Shown: piece by piece, positions 9,422-17,542 of the stretch
Numbering within the stretch: the stretch's first letter is position 1
Layout: the number at the start of each line of letters is the position of its first letter
Source: HXMU1420-13 sp024742815
GTDB lineage: Bacteria > Bacteroidota > Rhodothermia > Balneolales > Balneolaceae
Length of the DNA: 64,000 nucleotides
Direction: 5' to 3'
NCBI GenBank assembly: GCA_024742815.1
Contig: JANSXX010000004.1
Location: 1-64,000, forward strand
Notes under the pieces: generated by a model
Told to the model about the DNA's origin: nothing
The model's input: the letters and a program-made list of their open reading frames with translations, nothing else
Database searches by the model: none
Translations under genes and position numbers: made by a program

Positions 9422-9490
9422 GAAAAGAGAGGAGATAGGAGAAAGGATTAAGGAATTAGGAGAAAGGAGTGTTTGGTCAAAGCAAAATTC
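9421..9490 (+). repeat. Purine-rich tract beside the repeat array (left)
   Basis: Directly after the ftsX stop codon come about 50 bases almost entirely of A and G, built on AGGAGAAAGGA and AAGGA units, followed by AGGAGAAAGGAGTG that also opens the later linkers. A related tract appears in inverted orientation at 10218-10260, immediately after the stop of the convergent Fur gene. Confidence 0.6.
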
Positions 9491-9655
9491 GGGAGCTCGA
9501 TATCCGGGAGTGAACTCCCTGCTTGCATATGATCTGGGTGGATTCACAATCTGAAATCAGAACTGTTTTAACTTTAATTCAATGTGCGATTGAATTTTTT
9601 TATCTAACCTCGATCATAAGCAAGTAAAGGCTTCAGCCTTGGTGATTCGAGAACG
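9491..9655. repeat. Structured repeat, copy 1 (165 bp, inverted arms)
   Basis: The two ends (9491-9534 and 9612-9655) are imperfect inverted copies of one another; the best-matched parts are GATCATATGCAAGCAG (minus strand, left) and GATCATAAGCAAGTAA (plus strand, right). Each end contains its own perfect 6-bp palindrome: GGGAGTGAACTCCC at 9506-9519 and AAGGCTTCAGCCTT at 9627-9640. A central perfect hairpin AATTCAAT-GTGCG-ATTGAATT lies at 9576-9596 and runs into a T tract. No open frame is conserved between copies. Confidence 0.85.
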
Positions 9656-9719
9656 GTAAGTAGGGTAGGAAAAAGGAATAAGGACAGGAGAAAGGAGTGC
9701 TTTGGAAAAGGGAAAGTTC

Positions 9720-9883
9720 GGGAGCTCGATATTCGGGAGTGAACTCCCTGCTTGTTTATGATTTTGGTGGATTCACGATCCGAAATTAGATCGGTTTGTT
9801 TTTGATACAATGTACGATTGAAATGTTTTGTCTAACCACGGTCATAAACAAGTAAAGGCTTCAGCCTTGGTGAGTCGAGAACG
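9720..9883. repeat. Structured repeat, copy 2 (164 bp)
   Basis: This is the same module as copy 1, with arm palindromes GGGAGTGAACTCCC at 9735-9748 and AAGGCTTCAGCCTT at 9855-9868. The central hairpin is weaker (CAAT-GTACG-ATTG). The linker before it (9656-9719) carries the conserved AGGAGAAAGGAGTGCTTTGG that also precedes copies 1 and 3. Confidence 0.85.
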
Positions 9884-9935
9884 ATAAGAAGTACAGGAAA
9901 CAGGAGAAAGGTGTGCTTTGGAAAGGCAATAATTT

Positions 9936-10099
9936 GGGAGCTTAACATCCGGAAGTGAACTCCCTGCTTTTTTATGGTCTCGGTTGATTCACAATCCGAG
10001 ATTAGTATGGGTTTGTTCCTGATTCAATTTACGATTGAAATTTTTTTCTTACCTCGATCATAAACAAGCAAAGGCTTCAGCCTTGGTAATTCGAAAACG
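9936..10099. repeat. Structured repeat, copy 3 (164 bp)
   Basis: This is the same module, more diverged. The left arm hairpin has one mismatch (GGAAGTGAACTCCC, 9951-9964), the right arm AAGGCTTCAGCCTT at 10071-10084 is intact, and the central hairpin TTCAAT-TTACG-ATTGAA is retained. The preceding linker is 9884-9935. Confidence 0.82.
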
Positions 10100-10111
10100 A
10101 TAAAAAGTACA

Positions 10112-10140
10112 TGAACTTAACATCCGAAAGTGAACCCGCT
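10112..10140. repeat. Structured repeat, partial fourth copy
   Basis: Only the left arm remains, as GAACTTAACATCCGAAAGTG followed by AACCCGCT, matching the left arm of copy 3. The rest is absent. The sequence from here to 10217 shows no further module or gene. Confidence 0.6.
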
Positions 10141-10217
10141 TTGCTCACTGAAAATTGCTTGTTGAACACTGCACATTGAAAAACCTATTCCAAGATTTTG
10201 TGCATCCGTGTCAATAA

Positions 10218-10257
10218 AATGTTTCTCCCTGACTCCTTACTCCTGATTCCTTTCTCC
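10218..10257 (-). repeat. Purine-rich tract beside the repeat array (right, inverted)
   Basis: Read on the minus strand just after the Fur-gene stop, it begins GGAGAAAGGAATCAGGAG and continues TAAGGAGTCAGGGAG. It matches the style and part of the sequence of the tract after ftsX in the opposite orientation. The whole array is thus bounded by inverted purine-rich tracts that each abut a stop codon. Confidence 0.55.
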
Positions 10258-10758
10258 TTATTTAACCAAATCCTTCTTTCCGCTATTTGCTTTGCGGTGT
10301 TCACAAGTTTCAATATCCCGGCACCTTCCATAAAAGTGGAGCGAATGAGATTCGATTTCCATTCCATGGATTTTTCCGATTAAATCCTGAATTTCGCCAA
10401 TACGCGGGTCGCAAAACTCCAGTACATGTCCGCATTCGTTACAAATGATATGATCGTGCTGTTGGTAAGCGTACGCTCGTTCGTAGTAGTATTGGCTTTT
10501 ACCAAATTGCTGGCGTTGTACAAGTCCGCATTCAACTAAAAGGTCGAGCGTGTTGTATACAGTTGCGCGACTAACACGAGTGCCTCCATCCTGCATCCGA
10601 AAGAAAATATCGTCCGCATCAAAGTGTCCATCCGCACGATAGATCTCCTCCAAAACCATAAAGCGCTCAGGGGTTTGCCGTTGATTACCTTCTTTGAGGT
10701 ATGACCTGAATATTTCTTTTACAAGCTCAATAGTGTCTTCGTGTGCGGGATGTGCCAT
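10258..10758 (-). CDS. fur: Fur-family metal-responsive repressor
   Basis: This is a DNA-binding repressor of the Fur/PerR/Zur family. The 166-residue protein has an N-terminal winged helix (RVSRATVYNTLDLL at about residues 61-74) and a C-terminal metal-binding dimerisation domain. H101-D102-H103 belong to the regulatory site. Two cysteine pairs, C106/C109 and C146/C152, form the structural zinc site. The sequence does not settle whether iron, zinc or peroxide is sensed; Fur is the default because of overall resemblance. It is divergent from the acyl-CoA synthetase gene, and no clear Fur box was seen between them. Confidence 0.88.
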   Translation of the reverse strand: MAHPAHEDTIELVKEIFRSYLKEGNQRQTPERFMVLEEIYRADGHFDADDIFFRMQDGGTRVSRATVYNTLDLLVECGLVQRQQFGKSQYYYERAYAYQQHDHIICNECGHVLEFCDPRIGEIQDLIGKIHGMEIESHSLHFYGRCRDIETCEHRKANSGKKDLVK

Positions 10759-10869
10759 GATGGAATTTTTTTCTAAATATACGACTTGTTATACAGGTTA
10801 TGAAACTCGTGCTTTTGCCATTAAGAGTATTATATTCCCACCGGAAAAACGGAATAAACAGAATCACAC

Positions 10870-12753
10870 ATGCCTATAATTGTACCTTTTGAAACTCTTA
10901 CCGAGTTATTCAAAAACCTATCAAATAAATATGCAGGAAAACAAAAAGCTGCCTTCCATCATAAATTAGATCCAAATGGAAGCTATGAGCCGGTATTTTG
11001 GGATCAGGTAACCGACGACGTTCAATCCATTGCGGCGTACTTAGTGGAAAAGGGAGCTAAACCGGGTGATAGAATTGGTATCCTCAGTGAAAACAGGTAC
11101 GAATGGGCTGTAGTTGATCTTGCAATTCAATTAATTGGTGGGATCAATGTATCGCTTTATACCACCTTGCCACCGGCGCAATGCGAGTATATTTTGAAAG
11201 ATTCTGATACCAAAATTTTCTTCGTTTCGACGGGTATTCAAATTAAAAAAGCAGTAGAAGTTTTCGATAACTGTCCCGATTTGGTAGAAGTGATCGCTTT
11301 TGATGAACCGAAAGTTAAATCCTTACTCGATCATGAGTATTTGAATCTTTTTTCTGATGTAATCACAAAAGGTGCTAAGCTTTATTCTAAGCATAAAGAA
11401 ACCATCAATAAATACTCGAATGCGGTAGAACCCGAAGATATCGCAACCTTAATTTATACAAGTGGAACTACCGGGAATCCTAAAGGAGCTATGCTTACGC
11501 ATCATAATATCGTGAGCAATGTAAAATCGGCTACTCAGCATATTTATTGGGATGACACAGATCGTTCACTCTCATTTTTACCGCTTTGCCACAGCTTTGA
11601 ACGTACAGGTGGTTATTACGCGATCATTTCCTGCGGAGCTGAGATCTATTACGCCGAAAGTGTGGATACCGTTTCCAAAAACATGCCCGAAGTTAAACCC
11701 ACGGTGATGGTGAGCGTACCACGTTTATTCGAGAAGATTTATAATCTCATCATAAAAAGTGTAGAAGACGGCAGTGATACCAAAAAAGCGATCTTCAACT
11801 GGGCAGTAGAAGTTGGTAGAAAATATTCTGAAGGACAACGTGGATTGGTTGCCCTACAAAAAATGATTGCTGATAAACTTGTTTTTGATAAGCTCAAAGA
11901 ACGCACGGGTGGACATGTTCGATTGTTCGTTTCGGGCGGAGCAGCACTTCCTCCGGATATCGATCTGTTTTTCCGATGCGCTGGTCTCACCATTCTTCAA
12001 GGTTATGGACTCACCGAAACCTCACCGGTAATGGCAGCCAATAAACCCGGAAATGAAGTTGTAGGAGTAGTAGGTAGAGTTATTCCCGGAGTAACTGTAG
12101 GTATTCAGGATTTAAATACCGGTGAAATAATTGCACAAATTAGTGGAGAAGATTATCCCACCGATTTAACCAGTAAAGAAGGTGAAATCTTAAACCGTGG
12201 ACCAAATACCATGAAAGGGTATTGGAAAAATGAAGAAGCCACCAAAGAAATGATTGATGAAGATGGCTGGCTTCATACGGGAGATGTGGGTCGATTTGTA
12301 AATGGAAATCTTCAAATTACCGATCGCATTAAACACATGATCGTGAATGCCGGTGGTAAGAATATTTATCCGGGTCCGATCGAAGATATGTTCAAAACCA
12401 GTAAATGGATTGATCAGCTTGTGGTAGTGGGTGAGGCTCAGAATTTTATGGCAGCGCTGATTGTACCGGATTTTGAAGCTCTACAAAAGTTCGCGAAAGA
12501 AAACGGCATCGAAGAAAAAGATCCTGCAAAATTGGTTAAGAATGATCAGATTGTAAATCTCTTCAAAAAAGAAATGAGAAGCTTCTCAAAAGAGCTGGCT
12601 TCTCATGAAAAAATCCGGGATTTCCGACTACTTGAAAATGAATTTACCGTTGAAACTGGTGAAATAACCCCGACGCTTAAAGTAAAACGCCGGGTGATTT
12701 CAGAAAAATATGCCAGTTACATCGACGATATTTTTAAAGACGACGCTGCTTAA
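10870..12753 (+). CDS. Long-chain acyl-CoA synthetase (AMP-forming)
   Basis: The enzyme activates fatty acids to acyl-CoA through an acyl-adenylate. The ANL-superfamily P-loop YTSGTTGNPKGAM is at about residues 196-208, followed by the A5-like GYGLTETSP (about 378-386) and the motif LHTGDVGRF with DRIKHMIVNAGGKNI at the hinge to the C-terminal lid. The 627-residue length matches FadD15/FACL-type enzymes, which are longer than E. coli FadD. It stands alone, divergent from the Fur gene and convergent with the next gene. Confidence 0.92.
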   Translation: MPIIVPFETLTELFKNLSNKYAGKQKAAFHHKLDPNGSYEPVFWDQVTDDVQSIAAYLVEKGAKPGDRIGILSENRYEWAVVDLAIQLIGGINVSLYTTLPPAQCEYILKDSDTKIFFVSTGIQIKKAVEVFDNCPDLVEVIAFDEPKVKSLLDHEYLNLFSDVITKGAKLYSKHKETINKYSNAVEPEDIATLIYTSGTTGNPKGAMLTHHNIVSNVKSATQHIYWDDTDRSLSFLPLCHSFERTGGYYAIISCGAEIYYAESVDTVSKNMPEVKPTVMVSVPRLFEKIYNLIIKSVEDGSDTKKAIFNWAVEVGRKYSEGQRGLVALQKMIADKLVFDKLKERTGGHVRLFVSGGAALPPDIDLFFRCAGLTILQGYGLTETSPVMAANKPGNEVVGVVGRVIPGVTVGIQDLNTGEIIAQISGEDYPTDLTSKEGEILNRGPNTMKGYWKNEEATKEMIDEDGWLHTGDVGRFVNGNLQITDRIKHMIVNAGGKNIYPGPIEDMFKTSKWIDQLVVVGEAQNFMAALIVPDFEALQKFAKENGIEEKDPAKLVKNDQIVNLFKKEMRSFSKELASHEKIRDFRLLENEFTVETGEITPTLKVKRRVISEKYASYIDDIFKDDAA

Positions 12754-12759
12754 TAAATA

Positions 12760-13131
12760 CTAAGTAGCATCTGCGCGGCGGGCTGCAATAAATGAGCGAA
12801 CTGCAGCAATAACATATACCAAGCACATGGTAAACATGGCAGCCTGGGCGTATACTGCAACAGGGCGCTCTACTTCTCCGCCACCCAATATTTCAATTAC
12901 ACCGGGTATGCCGCGTGCTGCACCAAAAAGGCTTACAACTGCAAGTAAAACCGCAATGTGCATTACGTGTTTTTTAATTTTTTCGATGCCGACTAAAGCA
13001 CCTAGTCCGGTAAATACCAACCCGAAGAAAGCGGGAATCAATGCGGTGATGCTTTCACGGCCCGTTCCGAAATAAGAAGCCAAGCCAAGTACGATGAGCA
13101 ATATACCCAGCGATAACGTTAAGTTTTTCAT
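12760..13131 (-). CDS. Small four-helix membrane protein, function unknown
   Basis: The 123-residue protein has four hydrophobic segments (about residues 4-22, 28-48, 56-75 and 91-112) and a short polar C-terminus (RSFIAARRADAT). I do not recognise a characterised family, although similar short proteins occur in diverse environmental bacteria. It is 8 bp downstream of the DUF1499 gene on the same strand, so it probably belongs to the operon beginning with the cysteine desulfurase. Confidence 0.72.
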   Translation of the reverse strand: MKNLTLSLGILLIVLGLASYFGTGRESITALIPAFFGLVFTGLGALVGIEKIKKHVMHIAVLLAVVSLFGAARGIPGVIEILGGGEVERPVAVYAQAAMFTMCLVYVIAAVRSFIAARRADAT

Positions 13132-13139
13132 GGTTTAAA

Positions 13140-13568
13140 TTAGTTTGAGATCTGTTTTTTGATGTGTTTAGTAAATTTTTTCACTCTCCGATTATTCACT
13201 CCCAAATCGTAATAGCCTTCGCGACTAGCGCTGCGAATAAATAAGAGGGTTTCGCTGCCGGATGTTCGAACGGCTAGATCGAAATCATCCAAAAAGCCAA
13301 AAACGGGAATTTTAAACACTGCATTTAATTGATTCGATTCCGTATTCCATTCAATAGAATGAGCATCCATATCGCGAAGCACGGCATCCGCAGCATTTAG
13401 AACGGTAGCAGAATCGGATTCGAAAGTGAGCGTGGCAACAGCGCAGTTTGGAGAATCGGGGCATTCTGGCAATGGGTTCGTTTGGGCTTGAACCTGAGTG
13501 GGTTGTTGTGAGCTAAAGAACATGAATAATACACCCAGTAAGGTGAAAGTTTGCTTTAATTTTATCAT
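13140..13568 (-). CDS. DUF1499 family exported protein
   Basis: The product has a signal peptide ending near TQVQAQ, then the DUF1499 hallmark PECPDSPNCA, a central strand-rich region and the conserved FIRSASREGYYDLGVNNRR. DUF1499 has no established biochemical role. The ATG at 13568 is chosen over a TTG 15 bases upstream because it gives a standard signal peptide and a 4-bp gap after the LOG gene. Confidence 0.85.
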   Translation of the reverse strand: MIKLKQTFTLLGVLFMFFSSQQPTQVQAQTNPLPECPDSPNCAVATLTFESDSATVLNAADAVLRDMDAHSIEWNTESNQLNAVFKIPVFGFLDDFDLAVRTSGSETLLFIRSASREGYYDLGVNNRRVKKFTKHIKKQISN

Positions 13569-13572
13569 GACC

Positions 13573-14124
13573 CTAAAACTCAAATTCTGAGCGTATCATT
13601 TCAGCTGTATCTTCGAAATTAGTTGTAATAGAGAAAAGATTATGAATAGAATCCCGTAGAAAATCCTCGCTTAAACCACGGGAAATGAATTGTTCAAGGC
13701 CGTCAAAATAGCCGTTCTTGTTTACCAGAATTATTGGTTTGTTGTGATAACCTAATTGTCGCCACGTAAGAATCTCGAAGAACTCATCTAAGGTTCCGAA
13801 ACCGCCCGGCAAAACTATGAACAAATCAGAAAGAGATTCAATCAACGCTTTGCGGGTATGCATATCTTGTGTTTCGTGCAATTCGGTAATTCCGGTATGA
13901 GCCACTTCCAATTCTTTTATGGCCGTTGGAATCACCCCAATCACTTCTCCTTGATGTTGCAGGCAAGCATCTGCAATGATTCCCATAATCCCAACTTTTC
14001 CACCTCCATACACAAGAGTGAGGTTTTTCTGAGCCAAAAAAGCTCCCAAGTTTTGTGCTAATTCTACAATTTCCTGATCCTGTGGGACACGAGATCCACA
14101 ATACACCGCAACTCTTTTCATCAA
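13573..14124 (-). CDS. LOG-family nucleotide 5'-monophosphate phosphoribohydrolase (TIGR00730)
   Basis: This is a Rossmann-fold protein of 183 residues with the LOG motif PGGFGTLDEFFEILTWRQLG (about residues 107-126) and the upstream YGGGKVGIMGIIADA. Characterised relatives release the base from cytokinin riboside monophosphates or from AMP and other purine or pyrimidine monophosphates. The start codon overlaps the stop of the cysteine desulfurase gene, indicating translational coupling. A purine or pyrimidine nucleotide substrate is more likely than a cytokinin in this organism, but that is inference. Confidence 0.9.
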   Translation of the reverse strand: MMKRVAVYCGSRVPQDQEIVELAQNLGAFLAQKNLTLVYGGGKVGIMGIIADACLQHQGEVIGVIPTAIKELEVAHTGITELHETQDMHTRKALIESLSDLFIVLPGGFGTLDEFFEILTWRQLGYHNKPIILVNKNGYFDGLEQFISRGLSEDFLRDSIHNLFSITTNFEDTAEMIRSEFEF

Positions 14125-15287
14125 ACTAATGCAAACATTCGGTTGAGGACACCATTCAATTTTTCAACCAAAAAGTGGATGTCTTCTTCGGTATTCTTTT
14201 TCCCAAAACTGATGCGAATACTAGATTTTGCCACTCCTTCCTGTAATCCAATTCCGGTAAGTACGTGCGAAGGCTCCATCGCACCCGACGTACAAGCCGA
14301 ACCGTTTGATACACATATCCCTTCAATATCTAGATTTAACAACAGCATTTCGCCATCCACGCCCCGACCTTGATCATCCATAAATGAAATATTGATGATA
14401 TGAGGCACGCCGTTTTCCTCATTCCCATTTATTCGATAGGTGCAAGAGGTGAGCTTTTCATTTAATTGATTGATGAGTAAAGATCGCAGGTGCTTAAAGT
14501 GTGCAGTGTTTGTTTCCATCTCATCGTGAGCTAGTTCCAGTGCTTTTGCAAAACCGAGAACTCCGGGCACGTTTAACGTTCCGCCACGTCGACGACGTTC
14601 TTGCGAGCCACCGGTCATCCAAGGCAGCCATTTGGAGCCATTTCGCACATACATGATGCCAATGCCTTTTGGGCCGTAAATTTTATGGGCACTTCCTGAT
14701 AAGAAATCCAATCCAAGATCTTTCACATCCACCGGAATTTTACCCAAACTTTGAACGGTATCAGAATGAAAGGGGATATTTCGTTCGCGGCACATGGCAG
14801 CGATCTCTTTTATCTCGTTGATGCAGCCAATTTCGTTGTTCACATGCATGATGCTCACCAAAGCCGTTTCATCACTCAGTTTGTCGGCAACCGCTTTAGC
14901 TGTGATGGTTCCACAATCGATGGGTTCGGCAAATACCGGTTTGAAGCCCTGCATCTTCGACATTTCGATGGGATGCAACACCGCATGGTGCTCAAGTTCG
15001 GAAGTGATCACTTCACTTTTCTTACCTTTTTGAAGAGCGAGTACGCCTTTAATCACCGCATTGTCGCTTTCGGTTCCGCCACTGGTAAAAATGATCTCAG
15101 CGGGTTCTGCATTTAAAAGTTGAGCTACTTTTTCGCGTGCATCTTCCACTTTAACTTTTGCCTGTTGACCCAAATGATGGGCTGAATTGGCATTTCCGAA
15201 ATTCTCCGTCATGTATGGCAGCATTACTTCAAGCACTCTTTTATCGAGTGGGGTGGTAGCTGCGTGATCCAAATAAATAGTGCGCAT
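14121..15287 (-). CDS. Cysteine desulfurase (NifS/IscS type)
   Basis: This PLP enzyme takes sulfur from cysteine for Fe-S clusters or thiolation. Visible features are the N-terminal YLDHAATTPLD, the PLP-lysine region SGSAHKIYGPKGIGIMY, and the persulfide cysteine in SNGSACTSGAMEPSHVL. That last motif and its long loop place it in group I (NifS/IscS) rather than SufS. The start at 15287 is preferred to an ATG 8 codons upstream because homologues begin with M-x-x-YLDHAA. It heads an operon with the LOG and DUF1499 genes; no iscU or iscA follows. Confidence 0.9.
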   Translation of the reverse strand: MRTIYLDHAATTPLDKRVLEVMLPYMTENFGNANSAHHLGQQAKVKVEDAREKVAQLLNAEPAEIIFTSGGTESDNAVIKGVLALQKGKKSEVITSELEHHAVLHPIEMSKMQGFKPVFAEPIDCGTITAKAVADKLSDETALVSIMHVNNEIGCINEIKEIAAMCRERNIPFHSDTVQSLGKIPVDVKDLGLDFLSGSAHKIYGPKGIGIMYVRNGSKWLPWMTGGSQERRRRGGTLNVPGVLGFAKALELAHDEMETNTAHFKHLRSLLINQLNEKLTSCTYRINGNEENGVPHIINISFMDDQGRGVDGEMLLLNLDIEGICVSNGSACTSGAMEPSHVLTGIGLQEGVAKSSIRISFGKKNTEEDIHFLVEKLNGVLNRMFALV

Positions 15288-15450
15288 TTTCCTTACTCCG
15301 TTATGCGGCAAAAGGTAGGGAATCGGGCAGCAAAAATCAGACTTAGTGATGTTCGCTAATAAATTTCATTTCTTCATCGGAAATACTTAAAGTAGTGCTA
15401 TGATATTGAAAGTTAATAAGTAATAAGGCTTAGTATCCTGATCGGGTTTA

Positions 15451-15804
15451 ATGGGTATACACAAAAAATTATTTGACGAAGGTTTGATCGAACGGGGTCA
15501 ATACGACTATATAGAGATGATCAATGATAAATCGAAGGTCTCTGTCTACTACGAGCTGCGTTCTCTGCTATATGTTGGAATTCTTTTCTTTACGGGTGGG
15601 GTTGCTTACTTCGGTTATAATCATTTCACTCATGTCGGACACTTATTAGCAATGCTTTCTTTGTCCGCCACACTTATCTTTGTTCTTTATAAAGTATTTA
15701 AACTATCTCACCCATTCTCAGCTAAAAAGGTGATTGTCGAACATAATTATTTCGACTATTTCGTCTTGTTTTTGGCCTTACTTTGGATATCGTTGTGGAC
15801 ATAA
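15451..15804 (+). CDS. DUF2157-type membrane protein, N-terminal part (gene interrupted by a stop)
   Basis: The frame encodes 117 residues: a short cytoplasmic helix (LFDEGLIERGQYDYIE) typical of the start of DUF2157 proteins, then three hydrophobic helices. It ends at TAA (15802-15804) in the middle of a membrane segment, FLALLWISLWT. The same frame stays open after this single stop to 16401, giving a 316-residue product if the stop is ignored. The gene is therefore best read as one DUF2157-like gene with a nonsense mutation or a base error, not as two genes. Confidence 0.7.
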   Translation: MGIHKKLFDEGLIERGQYDYIEMINDKSKVSVYYELRSLLYVGILFFTGGVAYFGYNHFTHVGHLLAMLSLSATLIFVLYKVFKLSHPFSAKKVIVEHNYFDYFVLFLALLWISLWT

Positions 15805-15822
15805 ATACAGCTTTACTTTGGT

Positions 15823-16401
15823 TTGCTCGAGATTCTGATCAGACCGTTTTCTTTTGTAAGTACCCTACTATTTTTTGGATTAGCTTATCGATTTGATAAT
15901 ACAGCAGTTTTAGTGTTGGGGATCACAGCACTTGCCGCATCGGTTGGATTAACAGTATCTCCGCTTGACTGGATCAATGGAGGGTACGTTTCACTTAATT
16001 CCCTTTATTACAGTAGTATAGTGCTTGGGTTAGCACTAATTCTGATTTCTTATGTTACCATTCTTCGTGGAGTTAAAAATCACTTTAGATCAACATATCT
16101 GCATTTCGGATACCTGCTTTTAATATCTGGATTATTAGTAGCAGAGTTTGAATCTGGTAGTTGGGGATTTATAGTGATGAATATTCTTATTGGAGTTCTA
16201 ATAAGTTTTTACCACTGGAAGACGAGAGAATTTCTATTCTTTTTCTATGGTAATTTATTGTTTTATATAGTGTTTAATCATGCTCTATATAAGAGTTTAG
16301 GTATGGATTTCTTCATTCTTGGTCTATACCATTATCCGTTAACATTGCTTGGCTACATCGTTTTCATTGTGAGTAATAAAAAACAATTTTCTGATGATTG
16401 A
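15823..16401 (+). CDS. DUF2157-type membrane protein, C-terminal part (same frame, after the stop)
   Basis: This is the continuation of the preceding frame. It can be started from TTG at 15823, but the six codons between the TAA and that TTG (IQLYFG) also read naturally as membrane-protein sequence. It carries about six hydrophobic helices. No frameshift is needed to join it to the first part. The downstream gene overlaps its end by 8 nt, as expected if the whole was once a normally translated operon member. Function unknown. Confidence 0.65.
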   Translation: MLEILIRPFSFVSTLLFFGLAYRFDNTAVLVLGITALAASVGLTVSPLDWINGGYVSLNSLYYSSIVLGLALILISYVTILRGVKNHFRSTYLHFGYLLLISGLLVAEFESGSWGFIVMNILIGVLISFYHWKTREFLFFFYGNLLFYIVFNHALYKSLGMDFFILGLYHYPLTLLGYIVFIVSNKKQFSDD

Positions 16402-17542
16402 ACATTTAATCGCTTATAAAATAGAAGAGATTGAGAAATTGATTCGCGTCATTCAAATCAAAGATTGGGTGCGATTAGGAATAATCACTGAAGAACAATG
16501 GAATATAATTAAAGAGGACTATTCGTCGAAGTTGTACGCTCCATCAGTATATATAAAACTTCCTTTATTTCTGATTACACTAATTGGTGTTCAATTGCTA
16601 GTAACATTATTCTTTGGGATGTTGATCATGGGTTTGAATAATGATTTAGGAATGAGGTTAATCTTTTTACTAGTTGGAACTGGTTTAATTTTAGTATCAG
16701 AATACCTCCTAATTCGCGAGTTTAAGCATTGTAATAGTGGAGTTACTGAGGCTGTTATATATATCGGGGCTGGCTATCTTGGAATTAGTATTACTGGTTT
16801 CGGATTTGAAATTCCTTGGTTAACAATGTTCGTATATACTGGAATCGCGGCCATAATTGCAATAAGATACCTTGACCTAATTGCTACAGCTATTTCCTTT
16901 CTCTTTTTTTATTTATCGCTATTTCTATTGTTAAACGAAGCAGGAGGCGTATTTACAGCAACACTTCCATTTATGGGTGCAGGAGCTTCTTTGGCTATTC
17001 TTCTTATAACAAACAAACTTTTTGAAAGTAAGTATGAGAAGATTTTTCGATACCAATTAACCTTATTGAAAACGGCTTCCTTAATAATGATTTATGTGTC
17101 GTTGAATTATTTTGTTGTTCGAGAGTTAAGTATTTCACTACTAAATTTGCAGATTTCTGATTCTGAGGAAATACCATTCGCTGCAATATTTTATTTCTGC
17201 ACACTTTTTATCCCAGTTTTCTACTTATTAATAGGTATCAGGAAGAAATCACTTCTATTTATCAGAGTAGCTTCAATTTGCTTTTTAGCTTCCATAGCAA
17301 CATTCCAAGTTTATTGGTTTAAGGAGCACGCAGTTTTATACTACTCAATTATTGGAGTTTGTATGATTGCATGCGCACTCTTTCTGTATAGGTTATTAAA
17401 AAACAAAAATACAGGATTTGTAACAGATCGATTTCAATATGAGAGTTGGAAAGTGAATAGTATCGTTGAGTTGGCAGGAAATAAGGTTTCGGATAAAAAT
17501 CTCATAAACAACTTTGGAGAGAGTGAAATTGGTAAATGGTAA
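16394..17542 (+). CDS. Multi-pass membrane protein, DUF2157-related, function unknown
   Basis: The protein has 382 residues with a cytoplasmic N-terminus of about 50 residues (VRLGIITEEQWNIIKEDY) and about ten hydrophobic helices. The N-terminal helical hook preceding the helices resembles that of the upstream DUF2157-like protein, so the two are probably partners or distant paralogues. It overlaps the gene before it by 8 nt and the outer-membrane protein gene after it by 29 nt. No catalytic motif is visible. Confidence 0.7.
   Translation: MIEHLIAYKIEEIEKLIRVIQIKDWVRLGIITEEQWNIIKEDYSSKLYAPSVYIKLPLFLITLIGVQLLVTLFFGMLIMGLNNDLGMRLIFLLVGTGLILVSEYLLIREFKHCNSGVTEAVIYIGAGYLGISITGFGFEIPWLTMFVYTGIAAIIAIRYLDLIATAISFLFFYLSLFLLLNEAGGVFTATLPFMGAGASLAILLITNKLFESKYEKIFRYQLTLLKTASLIMIYVSLNYFVVRELSISLLNLQISDSEEIPFAAIFYFCTLFIPVFYLLIGIRKKSLLFIRVASICFLASIATFQVYWFKEHAVLYYSIIGVCMIACALFLYRLLKNKNTGFVTDRFQYESWKVNSIVELAGNKVSDKNLINNFGESEIGKW

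Noticed and set aside
9421..10257. CRISPR array
   Set aside because: The repeats are about 165 bp long with conserved rather than unique linkers, and no cas gene is in the window.
10759..10869. Fur box between the Fur gene and the acyl-CoA synthetase gene
   Set aside because: No recognisable 19-bp Fur-type palindrome is present.
15451..16401. Frameshift between two adjacent frames
   Set aside because: The two parts are in the same frame; only one in-frame stop separates them.
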